From Aphis gossypii (lineage: Eukaryota > Arthropoda > Insecta > Hemiptera > Aphididae): a stretch of DNA of 64,000 nt. Below, in pieces: positions 23,661 to 37,440 of the stretch. Every line of letters starts with the position of its first letter. Positions within the stretch are counted from its first letter, which is position 1. The DNA is taken from positions 19,073,260 through 19,137,259 of the forward strand of contig NC_065530.1 of assembly GCF_020184175.1 (NCBI RefSeq), in the 5' to 3' direction. The notes under the pieces are model-generated. The model saw nothing but the letters and a program-made list of their open reading frames with translations, was not told the origin of the DNA and searched no databases. A program made the translations under genes and the position numbers.

Positions 23661-26600
23661 TTAAACTGGAAACTGATTAGATACATTATAAAAACTCTTA
23701 TCTAGATCAATGTCTTTCATGTCAGAGTCTGATGTTGAACTTTCCGCTTCTAAAAAATCATGTTTCTGTATAAAATAAAAATAACATAATACTTTAATTA
23801 GTTAAATTATGTATACATATAATAATCACTTACTTCTGTTGAAGAACTTAATGAAAAAGAATTTCCATTTGGTTCTTGACAATATTGTGTCATTCTGTAT
23901 CGACGTACTCGTAAACCAGGTCCAATTGGTCGCCGACCAGCACTAAAATTAAATTAATTAATACATTTATATAAACCAAATTAGTAATTATAAAATAGGT
24001 ATCTTACCTTTTCCTCCTTAGATTGAAGTTATTAGAAATAGATTCAGAATCCTGGTAATAATCTGATAAATCGGTCATGTTGGAAGGTCTGTTATTGTTA
24101 AGTATTTCATTTACTTGTCTGCCCAGTCTATCTAAATGTTCATCATCACTCAGTCTTACTCCACTACTACATGAACTATCTTCACCCTTTATAATTTTAA
24201 AATATATAGTTAATAAAATCCTATATAATATATTTTAAGTTTTTACCTGTGAATGAGCAGAATCAGACATGTTACCATTGAGCATATCTTGATGAAGTCC
24301 TGAGTCAATAGTTTCAGTCTGTGTTTCACTATTAACTTTATTGCTGTTTATTTGGTGACAGTTCTTCCAGTTGGTTTCTTTTGATGTATTATACTGTAAT
24401 GAAATATATACTTAAGCATAAGGCAAATTGTATCTATTTAATGACTATACCTTTTTATTTTTTACAATTGAGCATATAATTTGAGCTTTCCTAGGTCGTG
24501 TTTTCCGTTGATTTTGTTTTGGTGTAACAGCAATTGATTCCGGTTTATTTGAATTGCTACTAACTTGAGCATAAAGTGTAGCTTTGGGTAACTGCTATTA
24601 AAAAGTACATAAAATAAAATAGGTACTTTTAACTTATTGTGACTACCACCTATTTTTTGGTTATCATGACTAAATCATTTATGCATTATTACTTATTATT
24701 TATATATTTCCAAATAAATATAATGTAACATCTTCACAATTTACATTAGCACAGTAAATGCTAAATGTTTAAGTATATTGGGTGTCAAAAATAAGACTGC
24801 ATTGAGAAAATTCATTTTTATACAATTTTATTTACAAAAAATATATACAAATTTGGGATTTTCCAACAAATGAGAAAAATGCTATGACATTCTTTTATGA
24901 ACAAGGTATTTTATCAAAAACAAAAGTGTAGGTCTACACATAAAGCATAATTATACTTTGAAAAATAAATTTTTTAAGAAATGTAACATTAAATCCTGCC
25001 AAAAAAAAAAAAAGGTTGACATTTCTGTTAGGAATCGGTTTGTTGGCAGTCATATTCCATTTGTATGTGCGTGGCACTTAATTAATATGTATTGTTGGGC
25101 AGAGGAATTGACTAAAATAATTATACTCGTAGTTATGTGTGTTAATAACCTTAACCTAAGCAAATCATGATAACCGAAAAATTATTAGTAGTTGCAATGA
25201 ATGAAAATTAAAAGAAAACTTCTTTTAATTTAGTAAACAATAAAATATTATTACACATACTGGGTCAATTTGTTGACAAAGTCTTTCTGGTGATGATGGT
25301 GATGTAGTAGTTGAATCAGATTTATTCTGTTTGTTCAATTTATCTTGAGCTTTTACTAATGGTCTTATAAGTCGTTTTTTGTACACTTTATTAGATATTT
25401 GTTTTTCTCTTCTAACATAGTAATAATATTTATTATTTACAAAAATTATTAGAAATCATTAATTAAAAATTAAAATTACTAACCTAATTAAATCGTTTTC
25501 TCGTTGTTCTAATTGTAATAAAACAGCACTTAGTTCCATGTAAAGATTATTAGCACGTTCTAATTTTCTCTCATAATGTTCCCTTATATCTTGTGCATGT
25601 TTTAACTCATTTTTTCTTTTTTTAATAAGATCCTCTTCAAATTTGGGAATATGACTTCCATTAGTCTGCATTTGTAACATGTGTATTTGTATTTCTTTCT
25701 TCCATTGGGCCTAAAAAATAATATTTTATACTTTATTCTTTATTTTTTATAATATGTTACTAGTACCTAGTTCAATTTTTAAATAATATTTTTATTAATA
25801 TTATTAATTTAAGTTTATACCTGTGTTTTGAAGTATTCGTCTGGTGAGCTTGCCAAAACTTGAGAACTGGCAATGTCTAGATGCATCATTATGTGCTTAA
25901 AAGATGGTCTATTACGTGGTTTAGCTGCCCAACATTGTTTAATTAACAATCTAAAACCATCTGGACATGATGAAGGTATTGGTAAATGTAAAGAATTACT
26001 ACCTACACCCCATATGATAGCTGATGAGTCTACATCTTTATATGGTGTTTCACAAGTCATAAGTTCCCATAAAACCACACCAAATGACCTAAAATATAAT
26101 ACATGTAACAAAAATGAAATAATTATTAATTAATGAAAAAATAACAAACAGTATTTTCAAATTATTTACCAAATATCAACTTTTTCTGAACAGGGTTCAT
26201 TTCTAATGATTTCAGGGGCCATCCAGGCTACGGTGCCAGCAAAACTCATTTTAGTGCTTATCTCATTCCATTCTCGGCTTGTACCAAAATCACTGATTTT
26301 TACCATTTCTTGGCGACCAATTAAGACACTTTTGATACAAAAAAACAAGTTGTAAAATACAATTTTAGGCAAAATTAAAATAGTTTCTACATACTTGGGA
26401 CTTTTAAGATCTCTATGAATTATTTTGTTCACATGTAGATAATGCATACCAGATGCAATTTGTTTGGCCCAGGATACTAATCGTATGGGTGGTATTTCTT
26501 CACCATCTCTAAGCAAATTGTAAAGTGGCCCATATGGACAATACTCCATAACTATGCAGTAACAAGGAGCTTGAGTGCATACACCCCTAAAATAAGAACA

Positions 26601-28700
26601 AAAATACTAATTATTATCAGATACTAATTACATTTTATTAGTACATAATTATGTTACTAATAAGCTCACCTAAATTGTACTATGTTGGGATGATTTAGTT
26701 TTCTCAAATGTCTAATGTCTGTTTCTTTTTGTTCACGCACTTTCTTCACAGCTACAATTTCATTTTTTAATTTTCCACTAAATACAGCACCTTGGGCTCC
26801 TGAACCTAGCCATTGCAAATCACTAATTGATTCAAATGGAATATCCCAGTTATCTACAAAACGCCAAAAAGTTTGTTTATTTCTCTAATTTTAACAAAAT
26901 TATGAAATATCATAAAAATATGTACTTAATAATAGTATGTGATACAGTGAAATTGAGTATTTATTATTTAAGCTTTTTTAAAACGGAATAAAATATATGA
27001 CAAATTAATATAGTTTTAAGTGTTTTGTACTTAAGAAGACACCACATATATAAATGTTGTCTTCATCATACAAACGTACAGGTACAACATAGCTTATTTA
27101 ACATACAAAAGAATCCATTTTACTTATTCATTTTTAATTATAGTGTAAACTATTCTATTATCAAATTAAGGAATGAACTAAGAATGTTATCCTGGACCCT
27201 GCATAGGCTTTTTTGGTATTTCAATTTTAAAGCATGTTATGAGCAATTTAAAATTATAAATTGTTTGTAAGTATTCAAATGCTCAAATAATATTTTCTAA
27301 AGCCAGCCGTTCAATTTCAATGACTAAAATTTTGTAATTACCTTGATAAGATTTAAGATCGTGACTGTTTCCTTTTCCCATGATTCCCAACATTGGTTTT
27401 AAGCATCCTAACAATCCATCAAACCAGCCGCTAGGTTTTAAAACATCAGATTCCAATTTATTGATCCCGACCGCATTATCTTTAACTGGTTCTTTATCTT
27501 TTAGATTTCCGAGTTCTTCTTGAATGCATAACATACTGTAAAAAAAATATAAAAATTTTTATAAATAAATACTAAAATTTGATGAGCAACTAAAAAATTA
27601 AAGTTGATTGAGTAATTATAAAATTATAGTACCTAGTATATTTTACAGTAAAATAATTCTATAAATTATAAATACTAAATTATAATTAATTACTATTTTA
27701 TTTGTGTAAACTACGTTTTTAAATATTTTATTTTGATTTAAGAACTATAATTTTTTTAAATTATCATTCATTGAGTTATAATATTAAAATAAATGTAAAT
27801 AATAATTAAGAAAGCATTATTATTTATCAATCAACACTGAAGTCTACATAATACATTGAGAATAAATAACAATTCATAAATCATAATCATAACATTAATT
27901 TAAAAAATATAATATACATATATATATATATATATATTATTTTAATTTAAGTCATCATCATAATGGCATAATGAGTTATTGAAATCAATAAAAACATTAT
28001 AGTATTGATTCTTAATATTGAAGAAAGGAATAAATCGTTTTAATATATTATTGTAATATGAACATAAAAACAAAAATTGTAATAATATAATTTAAATAAA
28101 AGTTAAATGACATCCACATGTATCATTATTAAAAATAATTTGACTGTCAAATTAAAATAATTATAGTTATTATTCTCCATTGCGAGCACTGGCAATTATA
28201 ATTAGAAATCGTTACATCACAATCCATGTACGAGAAACTATATTTTTAAAGTTTAAATAATATGTTTTTATTATCTCAAAGTGTGGCAAATGCACGCACA
28301 ACTGCAAATTAAAAGTCGTGGTCTCAGTAGTGGAAAAAAAGGCCGTTTACCGTTCCGCTAGGTATTTCAAGGCATTTAATTTACAATAGGTATACAAATA
28401 TTATGAGTGATAACTTTTTGACAATCATGTCGATTAACGTGATAACTAAAATAACAATTATTTACATCGTATGTCGCAACCATGATCTATGGGCCTTGGT
28501 TATAGATTAACGTATACATGTATATTATATAGGTACCTATATTAATATAATATAGGAACCACAGTAACTTATCTTGAAATGTTCAATTATACTAGAAACA
28601 GGTTGTATGGATTCCCGAAACTTGTATATACTCACTTCTTGTTACTGAGCTTTAAACTTGGCATGGTCTTAACGAACATATCACTTAAACTGTATCTCAT
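23661..28700 (-). CDS. wnd: Dual leucine zipper kinase-type MAP3K (Wallenda / MAP3K12-13)
   Basis: Thirteen exons join in frame: 28700-28636, 27535-27342, 26853-26670, 26586-26395, 26328-26170, 26088-25821, 25710-25484, 25411-25261, 24594-24451, 24393-24247, 24186-24008, 23942-23834 and 23765-23661. The product is 707 residues. It is a MAPKKK for JNK/p38 signalling in axon-injury responses. Landmarks: GWFDGLLGCLKPM before the kinase; glycine loop GSGAQG (103-108); VAVKK (K123); HRDLKSPN (D207); DFG (225-227); AGTVAWMAPE and SSAIIWGVGSNSLHLP. A leucine-zipper coiled coil follows (about 379-430, EHYERKLERANNLYMELSA), then an Arg-rich C-terminal region. ATG 28700 has A at -3 and no upstream in-frame ATG before a stop. 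It is shorter than my recollection of fly Wnd, mostly in the tail. Confidence 0.92.
24591..24596 (-). other. NAGNAG tandem acceptor at MAP3K exon 9
   Basis: On the minus strand the intron ends TTTTTAATAG|CAG|TTACCC. Both TAG and CAG can act as acceptors, adding or dropping one Gln. Which one is used cannot be told from DNA. Confidence 0.6.
26329..26394 (-). other. 66-nt stop-free intron in the kinase catalytic loop
   Basis: The intron between exons 4 and 5 of the MAP3K is exactly 22 codons long and has no in-frame stop. It begins GTATGT and ends CAAAAG. Splicing gives HRDLKSPN-VLIGRQ. Retention would keep the frame and insert a hydrophobic segment right after HRDLKSP. Confidence 0.85.
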
Positions 28701-29500
28701 CGTCGGTTCTGGTCCACGAGCGTGTCCAAGTTTCAAAGCTTTTCCCGTCACTCGATCTCTCTGATCACCGATTATCAAATGGGCACACAATACCCCGAAC
28801 GACCGAATGAATGTGGCTCGATGTACAATATTTTACGAAAACGTTAATAACTATGTCACCTACGCAGTCCTAGACAGGAAGGCAGAAAACTGAGAAAAGG
28901 TGTTGAAAGTTTGAGCCGGATGCCGTGGGGAATACCTATTATAGGGGTCTCCACTAAAACACTAATAGTTATTTCGTAGGCACATAATATTATTATCTGT
29001 AATTGATTTTGTAGTCGAGGACCGAGGTAGCAACAGATATTAGTGCAAAGAATCGAAACACGTCGTACGATGTTGCGTTCCCACCGCGTGGATTATGGAT
29101 ATCCGAAATACCTACGGGCTTACGAGAGAAAATACACCACGAAACGAGCGCACGCACGTGTTAACTGTTCAACGTTTACAAAAACTCGGAAATCGGGACA
29201 TTTGGAGACGGCAACGACTGCCGAGTGCAGACTGAGTGACTGACTCGGGTACCCGACACTCGACAGACAATAATAATATTAATTGTTAGTCGTCGTTATA
29301 GATGATGACGTGACCGTTGTCGTCGAGAGTGGGGACCACCGAGTGGGAACTAAAAAGCGCGCGCGGCCGACTCGAACGACCTTAAAGAGTTATAGCTGAT
29401 AAGAGGTATAATAATATAAATACCGCGGCCCGTGATTTATTTATTAATTGGTCGTGGGTTATTAGACTTCATCCGAGATTCTGTGAAAATCCAACAAGTC
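28701..29500 (-). promoter_or_regulatory. GC-richer 5' region of the MAP3K gene
   Basis: Base composition rises upstream of the MAP3K start, peaking at 29280-29380 with 'agcgcgcgcggccgac' and several CG-rich words. This fits a CpG-rich promoter and 5'UTR. No clear TATA box; the start of transcription is not defined. Confidence 0.4.
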
Positions 29501-32500
29501 TGTTTTCCGAACGTGGCTTGGTAATAAACTAATAAATACGCACCATCGTGGCATCGTTAGGTCCAATGACCTCAAATATAGTCATATAGTTACATCGTTT
29601 ATGCCGCACATTGGGCTTAGGTATCCATGTACGAGCTATGCCGTATTATAATGCTATAACGCCTATAACCTATGGACCTTTATAAGTTATTACCGACTAT
29701 GCTGCCATGCTGGTACTTATGATCAAACACACTTTGTCGGCGGCCGGTTTATCGGAAACAATAAAAAATATGAATAATAATATGTTCGACTAATATATGT
29801 ACAAAACGAAAATGAGTATCGGGTACTATCAGTAATCTATATAAATCAATATCGTTCCCTTGGAAAGTTGAGGTGGAGGAGCGTTAAGTACCTATAATTC
29901 TATTATTAAATATTTTTGGATTTTCGTTGTTTACTTATCATACAGTTATACTTAATGTTAAAAACTAACGCATATTTAAGCGTTTAAGAATCTATACAAC
30001 ATAATTAATAAATAGATAAATAATAGGAGTCGAAGTTACAGATAATCAAATCTGGAAAATCTGGTTCAATTATGGGGTGGGACGGGTGGGTATAACATTT
30101 AAAATACCAACTTACACACGGTGAGAACAAATTTGTGACTGAATTTCGCAAGCCTATTATTTATAGGGAGAAACAACTAATAGGCACTTTAACTGGTAAA
30201 ATTAAAGCCGTCATGTTACCGTTTACTAGGTTTAAATTCACCCAACTTTAATCCCTGATAACAAAATTTTGCGTTAGTAAAATTTACAAACTGGCAATCG
30301 TAAATTTTCAAAAACTGCAGAGTATCTGATAAAGTTTATTTATTCCAAAATGTATTATTTAATAGTTATGCAATATGTTACTTATACATTAATATATTAA
30401 TCTGCTGTATGTAATTTATTGCATATATCTAAAAGGTGTTTGCCAGTTAAATATTAAGTACAATAAATTCTAATAACTGTTGTAATCTGTAAAACCGTAT
30501 AAATAACAGATTATTTCAGAAAAGAACTTATAAGGGGGAATAAACTAATGTGGGCCATAACTTTTCTCTAACCTAGTAAAACGTAGTAACCTCCCTAATA
30601 AATCTCAATGACCGCTGTCGACACTAGTAAATTTTTCTTACGTATTTTTATTTTTTATGGCTCATCTAAAGAAAAATATAACCAGTAGATATTTAAAATA
30701 ATAAGACTGACTACATAGTAGGTACATACGATATTCGTGTACGGTATATAATCACGTCCACCCTCACACGTGAATGACAAGAATATTACTTTTTGACAAA
30801 AAAAAAACGTACTCATTCGCATCCGTTGCATAACTCGATTGTTGATAGGATAATACATTTTATTTGGTTCAAGAGTGAATATTACGCAATAGCACAACTA
30901 TCTAGATGGTTGGGAATTTCAATCTCAGGGGCCTCTAATATTAACTGACTTATGAACAAACTAATAATAGATAATTTCTGCGTTTGATTACAAATTTCAC
31001 AAGAAATAACAAAGTCGAAATATTTTAATATATGTATGATAAAAAATTCATAAATACGGTTCAATACACATTATAGTAATGATAAAGTAAAATTATTGAG
31101 TGTGCAATGTATAAAAATACAAGTATACCTATAAATTGTTGTATATTATAATTATTATAATATAGGTATCTATAATATATTATAATATTTGGGATTGGTA
31201 TTAATGAGTAAAAAAACTGTCAAATTACCTACATTGGATAATAAGTATACCGTACTATAGATACCTACAAAGTACCTATACAGTTAGTAATGTATTTAAA
31301 AAAAAAGAAAAATCGGAAGTTAACTATCAATGTCATAGATAAGTGAAAATTATAAAGATCTTATTATTAAGTTTAAAAATAATGTCTCCCTTCAATCGTT
31401 ATAGTCATGGTTGTGGATTTTTAACTTTGATTTGGTCATTAATTCAAATTTAAAAAGATACAATCTTTGTAAATGGCAATATTTGAAATACTTGAAAATA
31501 TCATTGATCAGTTACACGCTATACTTCTGGTACAGTAGTACTTAAATATACTGATATTGGGCATTTAAGATTTAACACATTACTTTTTATACAAGACGAA
31601 TGTATTGTTGTTGACAGGGGTTAGAACTTTAAGTTTTGGAAAAAAAAGTGACACCTTGAGATACTAAATACGGGTTAAGGCCGATTGTTAAATTATCCTC
31701 TTTATTATAATTTATAATTAGAGTAATATCTTTCTATACTTTGACAGTTAGAATATGCTTTTATAGATTATAATTTTAAACTTAAATATAAAATAATTAT
31801 TAATCAATTTTCAATTAAGATATAATTCTTATATTATATGATGATTGCTGTAGTTATTAAATTATCGCTATATACATTTACTATAAATTTATTTAAAAAT
31901 ATATAAACATTAATTTCTATAATGCTTGCGTGTGATTGTGTAGGTTAGTGTAATTATTAATTTGGGCATTATATGATTTAACTATTGTAATAAATTATTA
32001 GGCAATTTTTATTATATACCACGAAAGTTCGTATCATATTGTAATAGAATTATTTGGTTAACCAATAGTTTTTTAATGACTTGATTGGGAATGGATTGAC
32101 TATTATTTAAAATTAAAAAAAAAAGTTTGATATTTATAGACATATAGTATTATTGTATATATTATATTAATTTAATGTTGTACCAAATAATACCTACTAG
32201 ATTTATTAAATCTAAAATTTAAGGAAATATTTTGAGTTTTTTTTAGAGATCGCTTAATTTAATTATACATATACCTAGATAATACTGTAATGTGTATAGA
32301 AGGTATTTCGTATGTAAACTTAGTTCATTAAAATACTACAAAAAAATTGTATGAACGATTCATAAATATAGGTATAGTCTGTGTCAATATACCTCCGTCC
32401 TCCATACTAGTCTATAAATATGTAAATACAAATACCTATGATTATTTTACTGTAAACGTATACTTTTTGTAATCACTGTATTGGTTAATACAGTAAACAT

Positions 32501-34800
32501 TCTTACTCTCGTCTTCGTTTTAGACATAATCTTCTACCCAATTATCCTTTTTGATTTTTTCATTACAAGGAAGCTATTAGTAATTTTGAACTTATTTTCT
32601 TTTCACTTTACTATTGTACAACCACCACTATTTTTTCGTTTATTTTTTTTCAATTATCACCCTTCTAAAAATATACTTCACTTAAATTCTCGTTTTTATC
32701 ACGTTATTGCCAAATGTCAATACTATTTCTTCTATCAAATCATTGATTTCTTATTAAACCACTTTTACAGATCATAAATTTAAAACCGCTGTTTTAGATG
32801 TTAATTGTTGTGAGATAATGTTGTAAATATAAGATAAATACAAATAAAATATAAAAAATACAATCAATTTTAATTCAAATATGAAATACATTTTTTTAGA
32901 TTTTTATATATTTATATTTATTTTTTAGATTTAATATCATTAATGATGGCCTTAATACCTCATACCTACATCATTTTATAATAAGCTATCAAAACCCAAA
33001 AGATCAGGCACGTATACAGAAAAAAATTTCAGTGATAGGTACATCGATCATAAACAATAATATGGGAATATCATTTACAAATTTAAAGTTTTAAAATATA
33101 ATATAAATAAATATGTTTTTATACATTTTTTTTTTTTTTTTGAGAATTTGCTTTAATTTTCTCTGTATATGGGCCTGGTTGGGACAAATTATGTGGAGGA
33201 AATAAAATTTATTATAAAGGATTAAGGGAAACAATGAAAATTACCATTGTGTTAAATTGGGCATACTGGAATAGTGAAAGATAATTTAAAAACTTCAATA
33301 GTAGACAATTTTAAATAAGGATACTATAAAATTATTATGGAATATAGAGAAAATAAAGTCATACCATTGAAGAATACCTTCAAGCACAACATTATAATGT
33401 GTAAATTCTAGTATAAACTAAAATGTACAATTGCACAATGTATAAATAGCCGGTATAGGTATATAGTATATGTATTAATAACTATCTAAATAAAAATGTC
33501 ATATGGTTATTCACAAGTTTTCAATACATGTTAATTATACACAGAAATAGAACATATTCACTAAAACTAATTTATTCTGAAAAAAAATAAAAAAATAAAG
33601 TGCTGTGAGGTTCGTTAAGGGCAATGTTTCCAATATAAGTAGCTATTTTAGTTTTTAATATTGTCATATTTACTTAATGCTGATTTAACATTGACAGCAA
33701 ATAATTAATTCTAATAAAAAAAGGTCAAATGGCATCTACCTACAAAGAAATTTTTTTACTAGCAAGGCTATAATATTTATGATAGGTAATAGCTAATAGG
33801 TTATCTATTTGTTTGTATCAGCCATCAGCTGGTTGTGGTATGCAGTGGTTGTTTTTAATTTTGTACTACTATAATATAGTATATATACTATATATTTTTT
33901 GACTACCTATATAATGTAGTATGTACACTTTATGTTGTAAATTACATTTTACAGAAGACTTGTTTACTTTTATTTTAAGTTGTTTTCTATATGATAAAAA
34001 TAAGAAAACATATTATTATTGTTTGGAATCAATTAACTGTTTTAAGTTCTATTATAGCTACAAAACTGGTAAGTATAAAAATATTAAATTAATGAATTTA
34101 AATAATAAATGATAAAAAAATTATAAACTATTAATACTGATTTTTATTTATTTATTTAACTTCTTTCACTATTGAGTGCATAATTTAATAAAATATCTGT
34201 TAATTAATAATTTATAGAAATGTATGAGATAAAACATAAATAATTTCTTTCTTTAAATAACAAATAATTTTTATTCTTATTTTACTTACTTATCTACTAT
34301 AAGTCTCAAAAAACGCAAGAAAAACACGCCAAGACACCTTTATAAATTTATAATGTATAACTTTTCAGAATATCTACAGACTGAAATTAAAATTTCTCAT
34401 AACTAACATAACTAATATAAGACATAACTCAAAATATTTGCACCTGGTACATTCTAAGAGTCAAGACCTAAGTGATTACATCGATGATTGAATATTTTGC
34501 AATCCAACAGTGCGTGTTAATATTTAATATGAACGTTATATAGTAATAAAAATAATCCCCCTTAGAATTCATACATCATTTCTAATTAAAAAATAATTCT
34601 GAATAGTAAACAACTATAAATACCTGAATAGTATGTATAATTGTAGGAAGTTATTAATATCCATATTTAATAAAATATTCAAAAACTATTTTTTTGCAAA
34701 ATGTAAGTATACGACTCGAATAACATTTAAAATATTTCATTAAAAAATGCATGTCAATAAAGATTGAAAAATTCAAAAATCAATAAAATGCATTGATATT
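29501..34800. other. AT-rich DNA without a recognised gene
   Basis: No supported coding exon. Frames at 30655-31064 and 32481-32777 are AT-driven and lack motifs. A poly-T run lies near 33127. The region could be intron of the unidentified minus-strand gene starting at 41184. Confidence 0.45.
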
Positions 34801-34825
34801 TTTTAAATAAATGCGTTAAGTCATC

Positions 34826-35093
34826 TTAGGGTATTTTAGTAAGGATACATACACATATACATAATTTTATACACACACATAACACACATAACATTGCGCG
34901 TAAAGGTAACTCGCCTTTTGGTAAAATATTCACTATTGGACGATTCGCTAACCGTGAGGTTGTCGCTGTTGACGTCCTGCGAAACATCCGGCTGCTGTGG
35001 TTGTTGCTTGGCCCGTCTGCGTAGAAACAATTTTTTGATGAGCATAATGATGGCGAGTGGAACGTCTTTCGAATATCCTGACGAAAGAACTCG
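34826..35093 (-). CDS. Possible coding exon of an unidentified gene (tentative)
   Basis: A GC-rich island in AT-rich surroundings is open in two or more minus-strand frames. An acceptor-like 'ttcatatag' precedes 35093. In the phase left by the exon at 41184-41084 it reads SEFFRQDIRKTFHSPSL... through SRLANRPIVNILPKGELPLRAM to a stop at 34826. A second frame reads SSGYSKDVPLAIIMLIKKLF then RRRAKQQPQQPD..., resembling a short membrane segment followed by a basic tail. Both frames are rich in G/C third positions. No family is recognised, and no strong donor is seen, so it may be a terminal exon or an untranslated conserved exon. Confidence 0.3.
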
Positions 35094-35129
35094 CTATATG
35101 AACCGCACGGCGTGTGTGCATTGGACAAA

Positions 35130-36950
35130 CGCGAACTATAATACTGCAGTTATTAAATTTATATATACCTAAGTTTAGTCGACATAAATCATGAAAACTT
35201 ATTAATAATAACAATAAAAAAATTGAAAAACTACAGGCATTCGGTAAGCACTGTAGAGGGTTAACGCTCAAACGCCACGACGTTATAACTGCCATAATAT
35301 AAACGGTAGACAATTATCGTCGTAAAACTTGCGGTGACGTCACATTGTACACTTTACGCGCGTGTTAATAAATATGCAAATATATATATGTATGATGTTA
35401 CACAAAAAATGTACAATATACATATATATTAAATATTTTATACATTTGTATGTGAGTATATATGTGTATAACATTGTATATAGCGAACGAGACAATTCTC
35501 AAAGGCAAACAAATGACGACAATGGAACACGTGATCATAACAGACGCGTTCCTATATGTAATGCAATTAGAAGCGGTGTATACAGGTACGCGAAATACAT
35601 ACAACCGTCTTTTTCATAAATACAAATTATATATAGTTATAACTGTCTTATATATACGTACGTACACACAGAACTTATTATTATATACACCAATACCTTA
35701 AACCATTTTACATTTGTACCTACCAATATATTCGGACGTATCATCTATTCATCTATACCATATAGCTTTATTATTCATTTATTTATATAATATAATTAAT
35801 TTTATTATAATATGGATATATCAGATATGAAGATTGGCGGTGACATGTGCGAGACACTTTCTACACACATGGTTCGACGGAAGTCCATAATAGTAGGTAC
35901 CATAATCACTATAAGATACATAGCTTATACATACACACGGACACGTATTATTGGTGTTGCAGTAATAATATATCGATTTTATTCGTTGTTATAATTTTTT
36001 AACTTATTAAGTACCTATTTTATTCAACTTGATTTTTGACCGGCTCTGCAGTCTTTTCACTGCTATGTTACAGCAGGAGTACCTTCCGCGTGGCGTGCTC
36101 GGACGTGCGCCGTGCAGTAACCTTTACTGACTTTACTCACGGTGTAGAATAAAAACAAAGACTACTACTACTAAACAGCTATACCTATATATATAATAAT
36201 ATTATTATTATTATACACACATAGCTGTGACACGTGGCAATTAAACAAATATTATTATTGGTTGTTGCACGAAAATGTATTGTTTTTTTTTTTAATAAAG
36301 GTTTTTTTTAAATCATTATTCTATATACTATCGATAAAAGTATTCACTATTATTGCAAAAATATTTAAATATATATACATATATATATATATAATATATA
36401 TATAGTTCAAATACTTGAAAATAATCATACTAATTAATTATAAAAGCTATATAGTAAAAAAAAAATGATTTACGTGGGTTTAGGTATCTGTTAATTCTAA
36501 ACATGTATACTGTAATACAGTATATATACTTATACTATAATATATATTTGTTATAAAATTATAATAATTATAATAATATGGTGATTTCTGATTACAAATA
36601 AATAACTATCAGCTGATATTATAAGTATGACTGTAGTGCTAGCTCTGCATGAACTATTATTAAATAGTAGGCATATAGAAGCAATTAAAACAGTTGGTAT
36701 TTATTTATATTTTCAAAGAAATACTTATAGGTACATTGATTATAAATCATAATGTGCATTTATGTTATTGGTAATTAATTAGTACATTCAGCTACCCAAT
36801 GAATAAATAACAACGAGAAATTGTTTATGGAAAATGTATTAAATTCTATTTTATTGCTTGATAATGTATATTAGTGTATAAATATTGTAAAATGTATAAG
36901 TACATAAAGTAGAATATTATAAGTCTTACAGTGGTTTATGGTACTTACTA
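35130..36950. other. Mixed-composition DNA, possible regulatory sites
   Basis: GC-richer patches alternate with (TA)n runs (35400-35480 and about 36365-36405). TGACGTCA (CRE) lies at 35336-35343 inside 'gcggtgacgtcacatt'. A GC-rich block at 36045-36125 is not clearly coding on either strand. No gene is supported. Confidence 0.35.
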
Positions 36951-36959
36951 AAGTAAAAC

Positions 36960-37440
36960 AAATTTTTAAAATTGTTATTTTTAAAAATATTAACTGAATC
37001 CATCAGACCTTGAATGAAATTAATACCAAATTTATCGTGGTTAACTGTATGAGAATTGAGTTCTAGAGGTTGGTCTAAGAATAGACTTGTAATCATGTTT
37101 TGGGTGATGGTCGAGGGATATTGAAGAAAAAATCAGCAAAATTCATAAAATAATTTTGCACACGTTCAAACCGACAAGTGTGAGCAACAGTATAATATAA
37201 TGGTGACCAGACAACGGACCCATATTCAAAAATAGACTAAGACATCATAGAAAGCCAGTAGAAAAATAAGCGAACCAAAGTTAGTTGATTATCGCTTAAT
37301 AAATCCCAAGACACGAAAAGCTTTGTAAGACAAATAATCGATATGAGGGCTAATATTGAGTGAAGGTATAAACAGAATGCCCAAGTTCTGGACCTGGCTT
37401 AAGCGTTGAACTACAGCAATCTTCATATAAATTACAATTT
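36960..37440 (-). pseudogene. Decayed LINE ORF2 C-terminal fragment
   Basis: Minus-strand reading with frameshifts gives LGILFIPSLNISPHIDYLSY, KAFRVLGFIKR and, in another frame, FEYGSVVWSP. This matches the order of the post-RT region of I/Jockey/R1-like LINEs (LGV.FDPKL...HI...A...LGFI.R...LEY.S.VWSP). Stops interrupt it, and no flanking tail or target duplication is seen. It is unrelated in detail to the relic at 16.1 kb. Confidence 0.7.

Noticed and set aside
24770..25200. Possible mariner-type remnant in a MAP3K intron ('ggtgtcaaaaataagactgc')
   Set aside because: Only one end-like word was seen. No partner inverted repeat, TA duplication or transposase motif was found.
26166..26549. Uninterrupted 127-codon kinase frame taken as a single exon
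   Set aside because: The middle 66 bases have GT-AG ends, and splicing restores the invariant HRDLKSPN-VL join, so two exons are called and the retained form is only a possibility.
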